From assembly GCF_000183425.1 (NCBI RefSeq), contig NC_014759.1:1426001-1490000 (forward strand): a DNA stretch of 64,000 nt, written 5' to 3'. The notes under the pieces were generated by a model. It worked only from the letters and a program-made list of their open reading frames with translations. It was not told where the DNA came from and ran no database searches. Origin of the DNA: Marivirga tractuosa DSM 4126. GTDB lineage: Bacteria > Bacteroidota > Bacteroidia > Cytophagales > Cyclobacteriaceae. A program made the position numbers and the translations under genes. Below are positions 1 to 8,989 of the stretch, piece after piece (position 1 is the first letter of the stretch; every line of letters starts with the position of its first letter).

Positions 1-167
1 ACCGTTCCACTTTTACCTTCCCCAATTAATACGGTTGTAAAAGGTACAGGCTCCATATTTTCTGCATCTAAAATCACACCAGTAATGTTGATAGGATCTT
101 CCTGCTGCGCTGCAGCTGAAAAGCCAAATAAAAAAATGGAAGCGAATAAAATCAGACTATTTTTCAT
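1..167 (-). CDS. Secreted carboxypeptidase-regulatory-like domain protein (N-terminal part, runs off the window)
   Basis: Only the first 55 codons are inside the window. The protein begins with a clear signal peptide (MKNSLILFASIFLFGFSAAA) followed by Gln-Gln and a stretch reading EDPINITGVILDAENMEPVP. That pattern (G-x-V-x-D-x-x-x-x-x-P-V-P) is typical of the CarboxypepD_reg-like beta-sandwich found at the N terminus of many Bacteroidota exported proteins, including TonB-dependent receptors. The start is the ATG read from 167. The full length and the C-terminal domain cannot be seen, so a receptor or a stand-alone periplasmic protein are both possible. It reads in the same direction as the M42 peptidase gene upstream of it, 10 bases away. 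Confidence 0.6.
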   Translation of the reverse strand, partial: MKNSLILFASIFLFGFSAAAQQEDPINITGVILDAENMEPVPFTTVLIGEGKSGT

Positions 168-177
168 ATTTAATAAT

Positions 178-1233
178 TTAGTGATCCCAATTATATTTAT
201 CTAAAGTTTCTATACAAGCATTCAATAATTGAACGGAATCCAATATATCTTGTTTGTGTGCCATTTCAATTACTTGATGCATGTTCCTTGTAGGAATAGA
301 AATTGCTCCTGCTATTGCCCCATTTTTACCCATTCTTTGTAAGCCTGCGGTGTCCGTTCCTCCAGCGGTTAAAATTTCAGGTTGCCATTTGATTGAATTT
401 CTATCAGCAGTTTGCTTCATAAATTCTACCATTCTGTAATCGCAAATAGTCATGGCATCTAAAACCTTAATTGCGGTTCCTCCACCTAGAGAAGTCACTT
501 TTTCATGGGCTTGCGCTCCTGGTAAATCAAATGCAATGGTAGTATCTAAGGCAATTCCGAAATCAGGATTGATTTTATGGGAAGCCACGTTTGCACCTCG
601 AAGTCCTACTTCCTCTTGTACAGTAAATACAGCATAAACATCATAAGGGTGATCTCTTAAAGTCTTTAAAGCTTCAATCAAAACAAATACAGACACTCTG
701 TTATCAATTGATTTGCAGTTAACACAATCTCCCATCTCAATTAAGCCTCTTTCTCGGGTAACCGCATCACCAACTGATACTATTTTTTCTACCTCTTCCT
801 TCTTCATTCCTAGGTCAATAAAATAGTCGGTTGTTTTACTTACTTTATTTCTTTCCTCCGTTGTCATCACATGAATAGGCTTAGAACCCATCACTCCTAT
901 CACATCTTTTTTACCATGTACAATTACACGTTGAGCGGTCAATGTTTTAGGATCAAAACCGCCAAGGGTTGTGAATCTAAGGAAGCCATTTTCGTCTATA
1001 TGAGTGACCATGAAACCGATTTCATCCATATGAGCAGCTACCATTACCTTTTTGCCTTCCGGATTGCTCTTAGCTTTTTTAATGGCATGTACGTTTCCAA
1101 GATTATCAACCTCTACTTCATCTACCAAAGATTTTACTTCGCTGATTACTAAGTCACGAATCCTCTTTTCGTGCCCCGGAGCACCTGGAGTTTCACAAAT
1201 TTTTGAAAGTAGTTCTATATTAAAATTTTCCAT
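178..1233 (-). CDS. M42 family metallopeptidase (glutamyl aminopeptidase/endoglucanase M type)
   Basis: A cytosolic co-catalytic metal aminopeptidase of 351 residues, the usual family length, likely trimming peptides. Metal and catalytic residues are all visible: H68 and D70 in AAHMDEIG, bridging D177 in KSIDNR, the Glu pair E207/E208 in VQEEVG, D230 in ALDTT and H319 in NMHQV. There is no signal peptide. The M42 assignment rests on the order and spacing of these motifs, which distinguish it from M20 peptidases. It lies upstream of and co-directional with the truncated exported protein at the window's left edge, possibly as one transcript. Substrate preference (Glu/Asp or broad) cannot be read from the sequence. 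Confidence 0.93.
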   Translation of the reverse strand: MENFNIELLSKICETPGAPGHEKRIRDLVISEVKSLVDEVEVDNLGNVHAIKKAKSNPEGKKVMVAAHMDEIGFMVTHIDENGFLRFTTLGGFDPKTLTAQRVIVHGKKDVIGVMGSKPIHVMTTEERNKVSKTTDYFIDLGMKKEEVEKIVSVGDAVTRERGLIEMGDCVNCKSIDNRVSVFVLIEALKTLRDHPYDVYAVFTVQEEVGLRGANVASHKINPDFGIALDTTIAFDLPGAQAHEKVTSLGGGTAIKVLDAMTICDYRMVEFMKQTADRNSIKWQPEILTAGGTDTAGLQRMGKNGAIAGAISIPTRNMHQVIEMAHKQDILDSVQLLNACIETLDKYNWDH

Positions 1234-1638
1234 TCTAGCTTATTTAATTTTTTCAAAATTAATTGAATTCGGTAGTTATCAATAATTGTGGGGGAAAAGA
1301 TTCACAGAAAACAAACGGAAAGCCAGAGCCTTTTTTCTTTTAACCACAAAGCTTCTCCAAGAATTTCACAAAGCACAAAAGAATACAATAGAAAATAACT
1401 AGGGTTATTTTCTTAAGATTGCAGTAATGTGTGAGTCTTCAAATCATGACAAAAAAAGAAACGGACACAAATAATGGCTATCTAAGCTGAATAATGATCT
1501 CTTGTACTCACAACTGCTCTGTGCCAGACTTAGAGATAACTTTCGCTTTAGCGAAAATCCTTTTGTTTCCTTTTGCTTCTATTGTTGTGAAAAAGTATGG
1601 TTTTGAGTGTGAAATAAGGTTAGTTACTTTCTGCTAAA

Positions 1639-1850
1639 CCATAAGGTCGTTCCTACGGAACTTGGAGGAGTGCTAAGATTTAAGTTACCATATGGTCGTC
1701 CCTCTGGGACTTGTAATGAGGTATTATTAACATGTTATTTTTAAAAGGCTAATTTCAAAATCTACTGCCCTACAGCCCCAGAGGGGCTAACTTATGGTAA
1801 CAATTGTACTAAACTGTTTATCAAAGCTCCAGAGGAGCGACCTTACAGCT
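1639..1850. repeat. Cluster of four REP-like hairpin repeats (two direct, two inverted)
   Basis: Four copies of one short repeat. Copies 1 (1639-1664) and 2 (1688-1713) are on the plus strand; copies 3 (1771-1800) and 4 (1823-1850) are inverted. Each has a conserved head close to CCATAAGGTCG beside a 5-bp stem with a 3-nt loop: GTTCC-TAC-GGAAC (1649-1661), GTCCC-TCT-GGGAC (1698-1710), GCCCC-AGA-GGGGC (1775-1787) and GCTCC-AGA-GGAGC (1826-1838). Stem bases differ between copies but stay paired, and the loop is TCT or its complement in three of the four. The layout resembles bacterial REP/BIME clusters, which are spread by RAYT transposases; no such transposase is in this window. Confidence 0.8.
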
Positions 1851-1881
1851 TTTTAGTAGGGGAAATATAATCATTAGGCAC

Positions 1882-1910
1882 AAAAAAAGCCGATTGGCGA
1901 CCAATCAGCT
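1882..1910 (-). terminator. Rho-independent terminator of the cold-shock gene
   Basis: Read on the minus strand, a 10-bp stem AGCTGATTGG / CCAATCGGCT (one G-U pair) closes a 3-nt TCG loop and runs into seven T residues. It starts about 30 bases after the cold-shock stop codon and matches a classic intrinsic terminator. Confidence 0.88.
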
Positions 1911-1941
1911 TTACACTTCAGAATCTATAAATTATTTAAAA

Positions 1942-2133
1942 TTATACTCTTCTGACACCAATGGCATTTAAGCCTTTTTTACCATCTGTAGTTTCAAAAG
2001 TAACTTTATCGTTTTTCTCGATATCGTCTTCCAAACCACTTACGTGAACGAAAATTTCGTTCTCTGTTTCGTCTTCAATGATAAATCCAAATCCTTTGTC
2101 TTCATTGAAGAACTTTACTGTTCCAGTACTCAT
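1942..2133 (-). CDS. Cold-shock domain protein (CspA family)
   Basis: A 63-residue single cold-shock domain that binds single-stranded nucleic acid and acts as an RNA chaperone in the cytoplasm. RNP1 is seen as KGFGFI at residues 13-18 and RNP2 as IFVHVS at 27-32. The basic TVKFFNEDKGFGF opening is characteristic of the family. The acidic middle (DETENE, EDDIEKND) is typical of Bacteroidota versions. The gene is monocistronic, with its own terminator, and diverges from the SixA-like gene 84 bases away. Whether it is cold-induced or constitutive cannot be told from this sequence. Confidence 0.95.
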   Translation of the reverse strand: MSTGTVKFFNEDKGFGFIIEDETENEIFVHVSGLEDDIEKNDKVTFETTDGKKGLNAIGVRRV

Positions 2134-2217
2134 AAAATAAATTGTTATTAATTATAAATTTGAAGCAATATACATTTTTTGATTTATTCTGTTACTATTG
2201 TTGGAAATTATTTTTAT

Positions 2218-2700
2218 ATGAAGGAATTATTTATTACTCGCCATGCCAAGTCAAGTTGGGATTATCCATATTTAAATGATTATGATAGACCATTAAATGA
2301 TAGAGGAAAAAGAGACGCTCCGAAAATGGCGCAATGGCTTTCTTTACAAGCTAACAATGCAGATTTGATTATCACTAGCGGTGCTGAAAGAGCCAAAAAT
2401 ACTGCTCTAGCTCTTCAGACCGTGTTCAATGCTCCAATGAAAATTGATGACCAATTGTATCATGCGAGCAGATCGAAATTACTGAATATCATAAAGAAGA
2501 CTGACAATAATATAAACTTCTTACTATTGGTAAGCCATAATCCTGGATTGAATGATTTAGCTGATTACTTGCTTTCTGGTTTTCCTGATAACATTCCTAC
2601 CGGTGGGATTGTAAGTTTGAAATTGAATATAGAAAAATGGAGTGAAGTCTCGCCTAAGAATGCTTCACTAGAATTTTTTCAGTATCCTAAGAATCTATGA
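2218..2700 (+). CDS. SixA-like histidine phosphatase family protein
   Basis: A 160-residue small histidine phosphatase (phosphoglycerate-mutase fold). The catalytic RHAKSSW motif sits at residues 8-14 with H9 as the phospho-acceptor; the second conserved Arg is in SGAERAKNTA and the second catalytic His in VSHNPGLNDLA. The RHAKSSW form is that of SixA-type enzymes, which dephosphorylate phosphohistidine on Hpt domains in E. coli; the actual substrate here is unknown. I start at the ATG at 2218 because an earlier in-frame TTG at 2179 would add a 13-residue tail that does not resemble the family. It faces the TPR lipoprotein gene tail to tail. Confidence 0.85.
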   Translation: MKELFITRHAKSSWDYPYLNDYDRPLNDRGKRDAPKMAQWLSLQANNADLIITSGAERAKNTALALQTVFNAPMKIDDQLYHASRSKLLNIIKKTDNNINFLLLVSHNPGLNDLADYLLSGFPDNIPTGGIVSLKLNIEKWSEVSPKNASLEFFQYPKNL

Positions 2701-2715
2701 CTATTTCAGAAGCTC

Positions 2716-3585
2716 TCATCTAGACAATTTGGATGCAGTAGACTTGTAGTAGTTAGTCTTTTGCAATTCTTTCAATTCATCATCTATCATATACTCAAAA
2801 ACTTCGTCAAAACGTTCTATATAAGGCTCGTTCATACTATATCTAATATATTCCTTTGCTAACTTGAAATTCTCATTAGCCTTTTCATTACTATTAAGTT
2901 TTCTATAAATCAATCCTAATTGGTAATAGACTTCTGGAAATCGCTTTACTGATCCCATTGATTCTTCAAAATACAGTATCGCTTTGTCATATTCTTCCAG
3001 TTCTGAGTAACACCTTCCCATATAAAAGGAAATCAAAAAATTACCCTCAAATCCCAATTTTTCTTCCTCTAAATTTACGATTTCAAAGGTCTCAATTGCT
3101 TTTCGAAACTCATTCAGTTTATATAGAGCTTGTCCTTTTAGAAGGCCACAAGGTTCTCCCCAACACGAATTATAGGGATTATTTGTGATCTTTTCTATTA
3201 AATCTACATCTCTTACAACACCTTCATAATCTCTGTAGTAATATAGAAGGCTCCACGCTCTATATTGTAAAACATTCGCCTTACCATTTTCAATGTCAAT
3301 TTCAGCTGCCTTGTTTAAAACTTCCATTGCCTTAATGTGCTCTCCAACTTTTTTATATGAATAAGAAAGTACTTGTCTTGTTTGCACATTATTAGGTTGT
3401 ACTAATAAAGCAGAGTCTTTAAATCTTCTATGCAATTCTGAAGGTTGCAAAAAAGAGTTTGACATTTTATCATACCAATTTGCTAATTCTTCCTTTTTAT
3501 CTTTATCTAATGACGAGAAATCTTTAGATGTTTTTTCATTACAACTAAAGGCTATCAATAGTATAGCAAAACTAATTATTCTCAT
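2716..3585 (-). CDS. TPR-repeat lipoprotein
   Basis: A predicted lipoprotein: MRIISFAILLIAFSC is a signal peptide ending in a lipobox with Cys as the acylated residue. The mature part is helical with TPR-like units, for example around KAMEVLNKAAEID, KAIETFEIVNLEE, KAILYFEESMGSV and VYYQLGLIYRKLN, so it probably serves as a protein-protein scaffold. I start at the ATG at 3585, which gives a standard signal peptide; an ATG at 3597 would add four residues and overlap the upstream lipoprotein gene by 10 bases. The close spacing to that gene implies co-transcription. No enzymatic motif is seen. Confidence 0.75.
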   Translation of the reverse strand: MRIISFAILLIAFSCNEKTSKDFSSLDKDKKEELANWYDKMSNSFLQPSELHRRFKDSALLVQPNNVQTRQVLSYSYKKVGEHIKAMEVLNKAAEIDIENGKANVLQYRAWSLLYYYRDYEGVVRDVDLIEKITNNPYNSCWGEPCGLLKGQALYKLNEFRKAIETFEIVNLEEEKLGFEGNFLISFYMGRCYSELEEYDKAILYFEESMGSVKRFPEVYYQLGLIYRKLNSNEKANENFKLAKEYIRYSMNEPYIERFDEVFEYMIDDELKELQKTNYYKSTASKLSR

Positions 3586-3587
3586 AT

Positions 3588-4745
3588 TTAAGGACATACA
3601 TCTGTGATTTTGCCGTGGTCAAGCTTAAACATTAAAAAGGCATGAACATCTTTGTGGTTAAGCCATTCTATTTGTGATTCCGAAGGAGGGAAATCACTTA
3701 ATTTACTTACTCTATTAATTATATGGCTTACAATTTCTTTCGAAAAGAATGCTTTTTCATATTTTCTATTCATTTGAATGAGACCAAAGTCACCTATATT
3801 TCCAAAACAGTTGATATTAAACTGAATGATTATATACCCTGATTTTATTTCGTTTTTAGGGAGATTATCATTTACATAGCTTGCTATAAATTCATTGCCC
3901 TTGCTGAATGTAACATCATCATAATAGTATTCTCCTTGGTATCCGTCATAACAATTAGAATATGGTGGAGTATTTTCAACTTGTAACATAAATTCATCAA
4001 TACTAATGGAGTCCTTGTTAAAACTTATGCTTTTGGTATCTCTGGAAGAAAAATCTACTAATTCAATTTTTTGGGAATTACAGCCGGTAATCCGGTAAAT
4101 GGGTTGTGGATTATCAATTCCCTTTTGAAAGGAGAGAAAGTAAATGTCATCTATTTCAAAAATATGATATGCTTTTGCTTCATATTCTGAAATTGTTTTT
4201 AAGCCTTGATAGTAATAATTTGTAATAATGCTTACACTATCATTTCTAAAATTGATTAATTGTTCAATATCTAAATCTTGGTTAGGATTACTATTCTCGT
4301 CCTCAATAACGTCATATTTCCAAATTGCATTCCTTAGCTCTTTTCTGATTTCCTGAAGGTCAAGTTTATTGGCACTTGCCAATTTTTGGAATTTAGCAGC
4401 ATATCTTGGATTAGGTTGCCCATTTTTAAATGTTCTGAAATTTACAGTGTCTTGCAAATCAAAAACTACTAGGCTAGTATCGTTTCTATCTAATATTTTA
4501 AAATGCTTTTCATTAAAACTAATTTCTTCAGCTTCATTTATTGAATGCTTAGTTGTTTTATCAATACAAATTCCACTTTCATCAAAAAGAAAGAGTGTAT
4601 CTTTTTTTTGTTTTATTAAATAGGGATAAGGAATCATTCGATCCGCTACTCTGTATGTTCCAAGGTAAATTTCAGAACTATTATTTTCTTTATCGCTACA
4701 ACCCAGTAATATGGTTATACTGAAAAATATAAGGCTTAATCTCAT
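3588..4745 (-). CDS. Lipoprotein with a TonB-C-like C-terminal region, function unknown
   Basis: A 385-residue predicted lipoprotein with signal MRLSLIFFSITILLGC and the lipobox Cys at residue 16. The first 290 residues match no family I recognise. The C-terminal 90 residues (SGYIIIQFNINCFGNIGDFG and onward, ending ...LMFKLDHGKITDVCP) look like the small alpha/beta domain of TonB C-termini, which Bacteroidota often attach to unrelated exported proteins; there is no TonB transmembrane helix, so it is not an energy transducer. It is the first gene of a pair with the TPR lipoprotein, which follows directly. I am confident that it is an exported lipoprotein, less so about the TonB-C resemblance. 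Confidence 0.65.
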   Translation of the reverse strand: MRLSLIFFSITILLGCSDKENNSSEIYLGTYRVADRMIPYPYLIKQKKDTLFLFDESGICIDKTTKHSINEAEEISFNEKHFKILDRNDTSLVVFDLQDTVNFRTFKNGQPNPRYAAKFQKLASANKLDLQEIRKELRNAIWKYDVIEDENSNPNQDLDIEQLINFRNDSVSIITNYYYQGLKTISEYEAKAYHIFEIDDIYFLSFQKGIDNPQPIYRITGCNSQKIELVDFSSRDTKSISFNKDSISIDEFMLQVENTPPYSNCYDGYQGEYYYDDVTFSKGNEFIASYVNDNLPKNEIKSGYIIIQFNINCFGNIGDFGLIQMNRKYEKAFFSKEIVSHIINRVSKLSDFPPSESQIEWLNHKDVHAFLMFKLDHGKITDVCP

Positions 4746-5161
4746 TTAAATCTATATTTTAAAATCAATTTTGTGCTTTAAATGACTTCTTGTTTTCAAG
4801 GTCGCTGTTTTTCAATAGCCATTATATTAAAGAGAAAACTGTATGGACATGAACTTTGAATGGTTAAAAGCACTTTGCAACTATCCAAGATTAAAGATAG
4901 TCAAAGGCTAGAGTATTTTGTTCAACTTTAAAAATACCAAAACCATCATAGCATATGTTTGTACCTAGTATGGTGCGAGTTGAAAGATCAGATTATCTCG
5001 AAGTTGCAATGCCATGAGATTTGGTAAACCAAGCATGCGGTCAAAGAAGTATTGAATTGTTATATACAGCTTGTTTTGAATAAATTGGGAAAACCCATAA
5101 GCAGAATCCTGGAGTCAGACAAGAGATCCCCGATAACTTTAACCCCCGATTAGGAGGATGA
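4746..5161. other. Non-coding stretch, no gene recognised
   Basis: About 415 bases with stops in all frames. I see no tRNA, terminator or recognisable gene fragment. Composition becomes less AT-rich toward 4980-5160, which might mark a worn-out gene remnant next to the FkbM methyltransferase, but no protein similarity can be claimed. Confidence 0.5.
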
Positions 5162-5881
5162 TTATTTATTCACTTCTGTTGTTTTAAACCGTTTGTTAAC
5201 AAAACTGTATTCAAAATCATCTGAAATAGCAAAGCATTCGTAATCATTTTTTTCCAAATATGCGATAGTTTTCTCCAGCACTTTATGGCCGTTTTCCAAA
5301 AACCGTTCATGAAATTCAACTAATATTTGACCAAACTCTATCTTTTTGAAATCAATTGAGTTTAAAACCACAAATTCGCTACCTTCAATATCCATTTTCA
5401 AAATATCAACAAACTTGTGCCCATGATCCTCAGCGATACTTTCTATGGTTTTCATTTCAACCATTATTTCATCTTTATTCTCATTGTTCCAGTTAAAAAC
5501 ACCATAAGAAACGTCAAAGGTTTTGGGAATATACATTTTTTCAGTTCCATTTTTGTCGCTAATTCCTATAGGGTAAAAATGGAAATTTTTGGGAAGCCAT
5601 TTTTTTTCTATCCACTTCACTGAAATAGGGGTAGGGTCAAAAGCATAGATTTCACATTTCTTGTATTTTCTCATGATTGCTTTATCAAATGAAATGTCTT
5701 TGCCCACTCCGCAAGAATAAACAATAACTTGCCCACTCTTTTTTAATATCTCCTGACGAACATAAAAACCACCGTATTTACTGCCAAACCATTGCTTGTA
5801 TTTATCTCCTTCTAGTTTAAGTTTTATAAGATTATATTTTCTTTTTATTTGTCTTACTTTTCTTTTTAAGAATTTTATCAT
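5162..5881 (-). CDS. FkbM family SAM-dependent methyltransferase
   Basis: A 239-residue class I methyltransferase. A glycine-rich SAM-binding loop is seen in VIVYSCGVGKDISFD, an acidic turn follows in EIYAFDPTPISV, and the FkbM hallmark KMDIEGSEF lies near the centre of the C-terminal half. These enzymes typically O-methylate sugars or polyketide-type hydroxyls, often in cell-surface glycan loci; no glycan cluster surrounds it, so its substrate is unknown. The basic N terminus (FLKRKVRQIKRKY) may contact membrane or nucleic acid. I use the ATG at 5881; a TTG at 5935 would add 18 residues. It is isolated between non-coding stretches, which fits acquisition by transfer, though this is inference. 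Confidence 0.85.
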   Translation of the reverse strand: MIKFLKRKVRQIKRKYNLIKLKLEGDKYKQWFGSKYGGFYVRQEILKKSGQVIVYSCGVGKDISFDKAIMRKYKKCEIYAFDPTPISVKWIEKKWLPKNFHFYPIGISDKNGTEKMYIPKTFDVSYGVFNWNNENKDEIMVEMKTIESIAEDHGHKFVDILKMDIEGSEFVVLNSIDFKKIEFGQILVEFHERFLENGHKVLEKTIAYLEKNDYECFAISDDFEYSFVNKRFKTTEVNK

Positions 5882-6085
5882 TTTGATTATGCTTTTTAAA
5901 TAGTTGCTTTCCTCAACCCGGATTATCCAAGGCAAAGTTATGAATAATGACGATAATCAAATTGAAAATAATTGAATAAGACAGACATAGGATTAGATTG
6001 TAATGGACTGTGTTTGCTAACCAAAAAATTTTCATGGGACAAGGACCCTTAAACTTTTCTACCTAATGAAGTCCTATTCTCATAT

Positions 6086-6108
6086 GGCGCACACTTGTCG
6101 TGTGCGCT
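6086..6108. repeat. REP-like hairpin, 9-nt arms and 5-nt loop
   Basis: GGCGCACAC-TTGTC-GTGTGCGCT forms a 9-bp hairpin (last pair G-U). It lies between the FkbM methyltransferase gene and the end of the BNR-repeat gene. It is not followed by a T-run on either strand, so it is not a standard terminator. The same geometry recurs four times near 48 kb. Confidence 0.7.
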
Positions 6109-6127
6109 ATAAGCAAAATTAAATAAA

Positions 6128-8893
6128 TTATTTCACCTCAAATCCTTCTTTATGCTCTTCTTTACCTAAAATGAATTTCAATTCATATTTCCCCTTAGAA
6201 ATAAAATCATCTCCTATTTTACAGTTCCATTCAAAGCTTTGGTAGCCTGTGGACAATTTCTCTTCCCAGGAACTTAAGCTTTTACCTTCTTCATTCAGTA
6301 CTTCAATTTTTACTTTACCATTTTTATTGGCATCAGAATAAAGCGCTATCTCCATTTTCGGCAAATACTCTTTTGAATAAGGATGAGATTTTTCTCCCCA
6401 GTTTTTGCTGAAACGGATATCGTCAAGATCAAAAGTCACTAATTTATTCTCTTTATTTTGGGCAATTTCATGTAATGGCTGTACATCCGTAACATAAATA
6501 CTTCTCCCGTGTGTGGCCACAACTAAATCCAAATCTCTTGGGTGTACTATCAGATCGTAAGTTGCTACATTTGGGATAGCTCCCATGTGTTGCCAGTTTT
6601 CTCCATCATTAAAGCTGGTGTATAATCCATGGTCCGTACCGATGTAAAGTAATCCAGCGACTTTTGGATCTTCATAAATTACGTTAACCGACTCTTGAGG
6701 TAAATCACCTGCAATTGATGTCCAATTTTTACCAAAATCAGTGCTTTTATAGACGTAATTATCAAAATTATCATTTCTATAGCCTGTCATAGATAGATAA
6801 ACCGTGGCTTCATCATGTTCTGAAGGATGAATACTGCTTACCCATAAATCTGCAGGAAGATTGTTATTGATTTTTTGGATACTCTGTCCTTCTTTCATTA
6901 ACCAAACATTGCCATCATCGGTACCTACATAAACAATCCCGAACTTCAATGGTGATTCTGCAATTTCTGTAATAGTAGCAAAAGGGACATTTCCTTCTTT
7001 GGCACCATTGGTTAAATCACCAGTCAATGCAGTCCAGCTATCCCCTTGATTTAAGCTTCTGTAAACTTTCTGAGCACCAATGTATATAATATCAGGATTA
7101 TGCTGACTCATGACCACTGGTGTTCTCCAATTAAATCTTAATCGATCCTCTCCTATATTATGCTTAGGCGTGATATATTGCCTTTTACCGCTTTCTCTAT
7201 TAATTCTAAAATAGTTCCCAAACTGAAAGCCCACATAAACAATATCTGAATTTCTAGGGTCAGCACTTACAAACATACCATCACCACCGAATATACTTTC
7301 CCATCTTCCTCTTACATTAGGCACGGTACGAGAACTTCCCACCATGGTTCCGTTATCCTGCAAGCCTCCATAAATATTGTATGGTTTTTCCATATCTACA
7401 TTTACAGTATAAAATTGTCCTACTGACATGCTGTTTTTATGATCCCAAGTAGCTCCACCATCATAAGTGATGTAAAGTCCACCATCATTACCCAACATAA
7501 TGTGCTCTTCATCTTCAGGATTAATCCACATCGCATGATGATCCACATGCACATCACCAATTGAGTCTGTTCTGTTAAAGGTTTTACCACCATCTCTGGA
7601 AACTACAATCGGTACGCCCATCACATAAATAATCTCAGGATTTTGAGTCGCCACTCTAATTTCACCAAAATAATAGCCATAAGTGTAATAAACTCCAGAC
7701 AGATCATAATCATGTGTTTTTTGCCAAGTAGCTCCCCTATCAGTTGATTTATAAATTACAGAACCCTTAACATCTGTGTCAAATAATGCCTGATTGGCAT
7801 CACCTAAATAATCGCTTAAGGCTTTCGGTTTATAAGCACCAGATTCGATATCTTTTTTGACATTTACAGCATTATACTTTTCAGGAAAACTATTATCTTT
7901 CAAATACTGATCTAAATCTTCATTGTTTAATTTAAGAAAATCCTTCACCGACATTTCCAAAAAATCAGCTGGGGCTAATCCCTCCTGCTCTTCTTTTTCT
8001 TTTTTAGTTTCCTTTTGATAATCAATTAAAGCATATAAAATATCTGGGTTAGATTGAGAAATATCCAAACCAATTCTTCCAGTAAATTCATCATCTTCCA
8101 TTCCATTCATAGATAGACTCCAGTTCTCACCGCCATCTGTTGACATATAGATTCCTGAACCTTTCCCATTTCCAACAAAATCCCAAGCATATCTTTTGCG
8201 TTCCCACATGCTAGCCCATATTAGATTAGGATTTTCCGGATGGATGATTAAATCAATTGCTCCGGTTTTATCATCTATATACAATGTCTTTTCCCATGAT
8301 TCTCCGCCATCTGTGGTTTTGTAAACCCCTCTTTCTTCATTATCAGAATACAAACCTCCCATTGAAGCTACCCAAACAGTATTAGGATCTTCAGGGTGAA
8401 CTACAATTCTCCCAATATGCTGACTGCTAGGTAAGCCAATATGCTCCCAATTCTTGCCTTTATCAGTAGATTTATAAATACCAGAACCTGCATAACTACT
8501 TCTACTGGAATTATTCTCTCCCGTTCCAACATATAGAATGTTTTCATCACTTGGAGCTAGTGCTATATCTCCCAAAGTAAGTGCGCCCACATTATCAAAA
8601 ATAGGCTCGAAGCTGATTCCATTATTTTTTGTATGAAACAGACCACCCGAAGCATAGGCTATATAAAATTCTTTGATGTTATTTTGATTTACCGCAATAT
8701 CGACAATGCGAGCTCCTTGAATAACAGGGCCAACATTTCTAGAGGGATAATTCTTCAAAACCGAAGATTCAGCTAGTTTTTTTCTATTTTCAATTCCTTC
8801 CAAGATGGATTTTGCATCGGTTGGTTGAACCTGACTCATCAAGCTAAAAGGTAAAAGCAGTAGTAAAGTGAATGCAAATAATATTCGTGTCAT
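6128..8893 (-). CDS. Secreted BNR/Asp-box repeat (sortilin/VPS10-like) beta-propeller protein
   Basis: A 921-residue exported protein with signal peptide MTRILFAFTLLLLLPFSLMS. It carries many Asp-box repeats (S-x-D-x-G-x-x-W) such as STDKGKNW, TTDGGESW, STDGGENW, STDRGATW and STDFGKNW, building one or two beta-propellers like the Vps10/sortilin and xyloglucanase folds. The end (residues about 835-921) is a beta-sandwich resembling FlgD/FN3-type domains. Bacterial members are often labelled glycosyl hydrolases on fold alone; I see no catalytic pair that would prove this. The gene stands alone, 97 bases from the end of the lipocalin-like lipoprotein gene upstream. A binding or sialidase-like role is possible but unproven. 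Confidence 0.82.
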   Translation of the reverse strand: MTRILFAFTLLLLLPFSLMSQVQPTDAKSILEGIENRKKLAESSVLKNYPSRNVGPVIQGARIVDIAVNQNNIKEFYIAYASGGLFHTKNNGISFEPIFDNVGALTLGDIALAPSDENILYVGTGENNSSRSSYAGSGIYKSTDKGKNWEHIGLPSSQHIGRIVVHPEDPNTVWVASMGGLYSDNEERGVYKTTDGGESWEKTLYIDDKTGAIDLIIHPENPNLIWASMWERKRYAWDFVGNGKGSGIYMSTDGGENWSLSMNGMEDDEFTGRIGLDISQSNPDILYALIDYQKETKKEKEEQEGLAPADFLEMSVKDFLKLNNEDLDQYLKDNSFPEKYNAVNVKKDIESGAYKPKALSDYLGDANQALFDTDVKGSVIYKSTDRGATWQKTHDYDLSGVYYTYGYYFGEIRVATQNPEIIYVMGVPIVVSRDGGKTFNRTDSIGDVHVDHHAMWINPEDEEHIMLGNDGGLYITYDGGATWDHKNSMSVGQFYTVNVDMEKPYNIYGGLQDNGTMVGSSRTVPNVRGRWESIFGGDGMFVSADPRNSDIVYVGFQFGNYFRINRESGKRQYITPKHNIGEDRLRFNWRTPVVMSQHNPDIIYIGAQKVYRSLNQGDSWTALTGDLTNGAKEGNVPFATITEIAESPLKFGIVYVGTDDGNVWLMKEGQSIQKINNNLPADLWVSSIHPSEHDEATVYLSMTGYRNDNFDNYVYKSTDFGKNWTSIAGDLPQESVNVIYEDPKVAGLLYIGTDHGLYTSFNDGENWQHMGAIPNVATYDLIVHPRDLDLVVATHGRSIYVTDVQPLHEIAQNKENKLVTFDLDDIRFSKNWGEKSHPYSKEYLPKMEIALYSDANKNGKVKIEVLNEEGKSLSSWEEKLSTGYQSFEWNCKIGDDFISKGKYELKFILGKEEHKEGFEVK

Positions 8894-8989
8894 AGTAAAG
8901 AGATTTTTATCTATGACGAATATCGAAAATTTATTGGAATTATATCACTTAAAATATATAATCGGGGTAAATCGTGGATAATTTGAAAC

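Larger units (their letters stand above)
1234..1941. other. Long non-coding stretch holding hairpin repeats and the csp terminator
   Basis: About 700 bases without a convincing reading frame. It contains a small palindrome TTTCGC-TTTA-GCGAAA at 1541-1556, four related short hairpin repeats between 1639 and 1850 (listed separately) and a rho-independent terminator at 1882-1910 serving the cold-shock gene. I see no RNA family I can name in 1234-1540. Confidence 0.7.
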
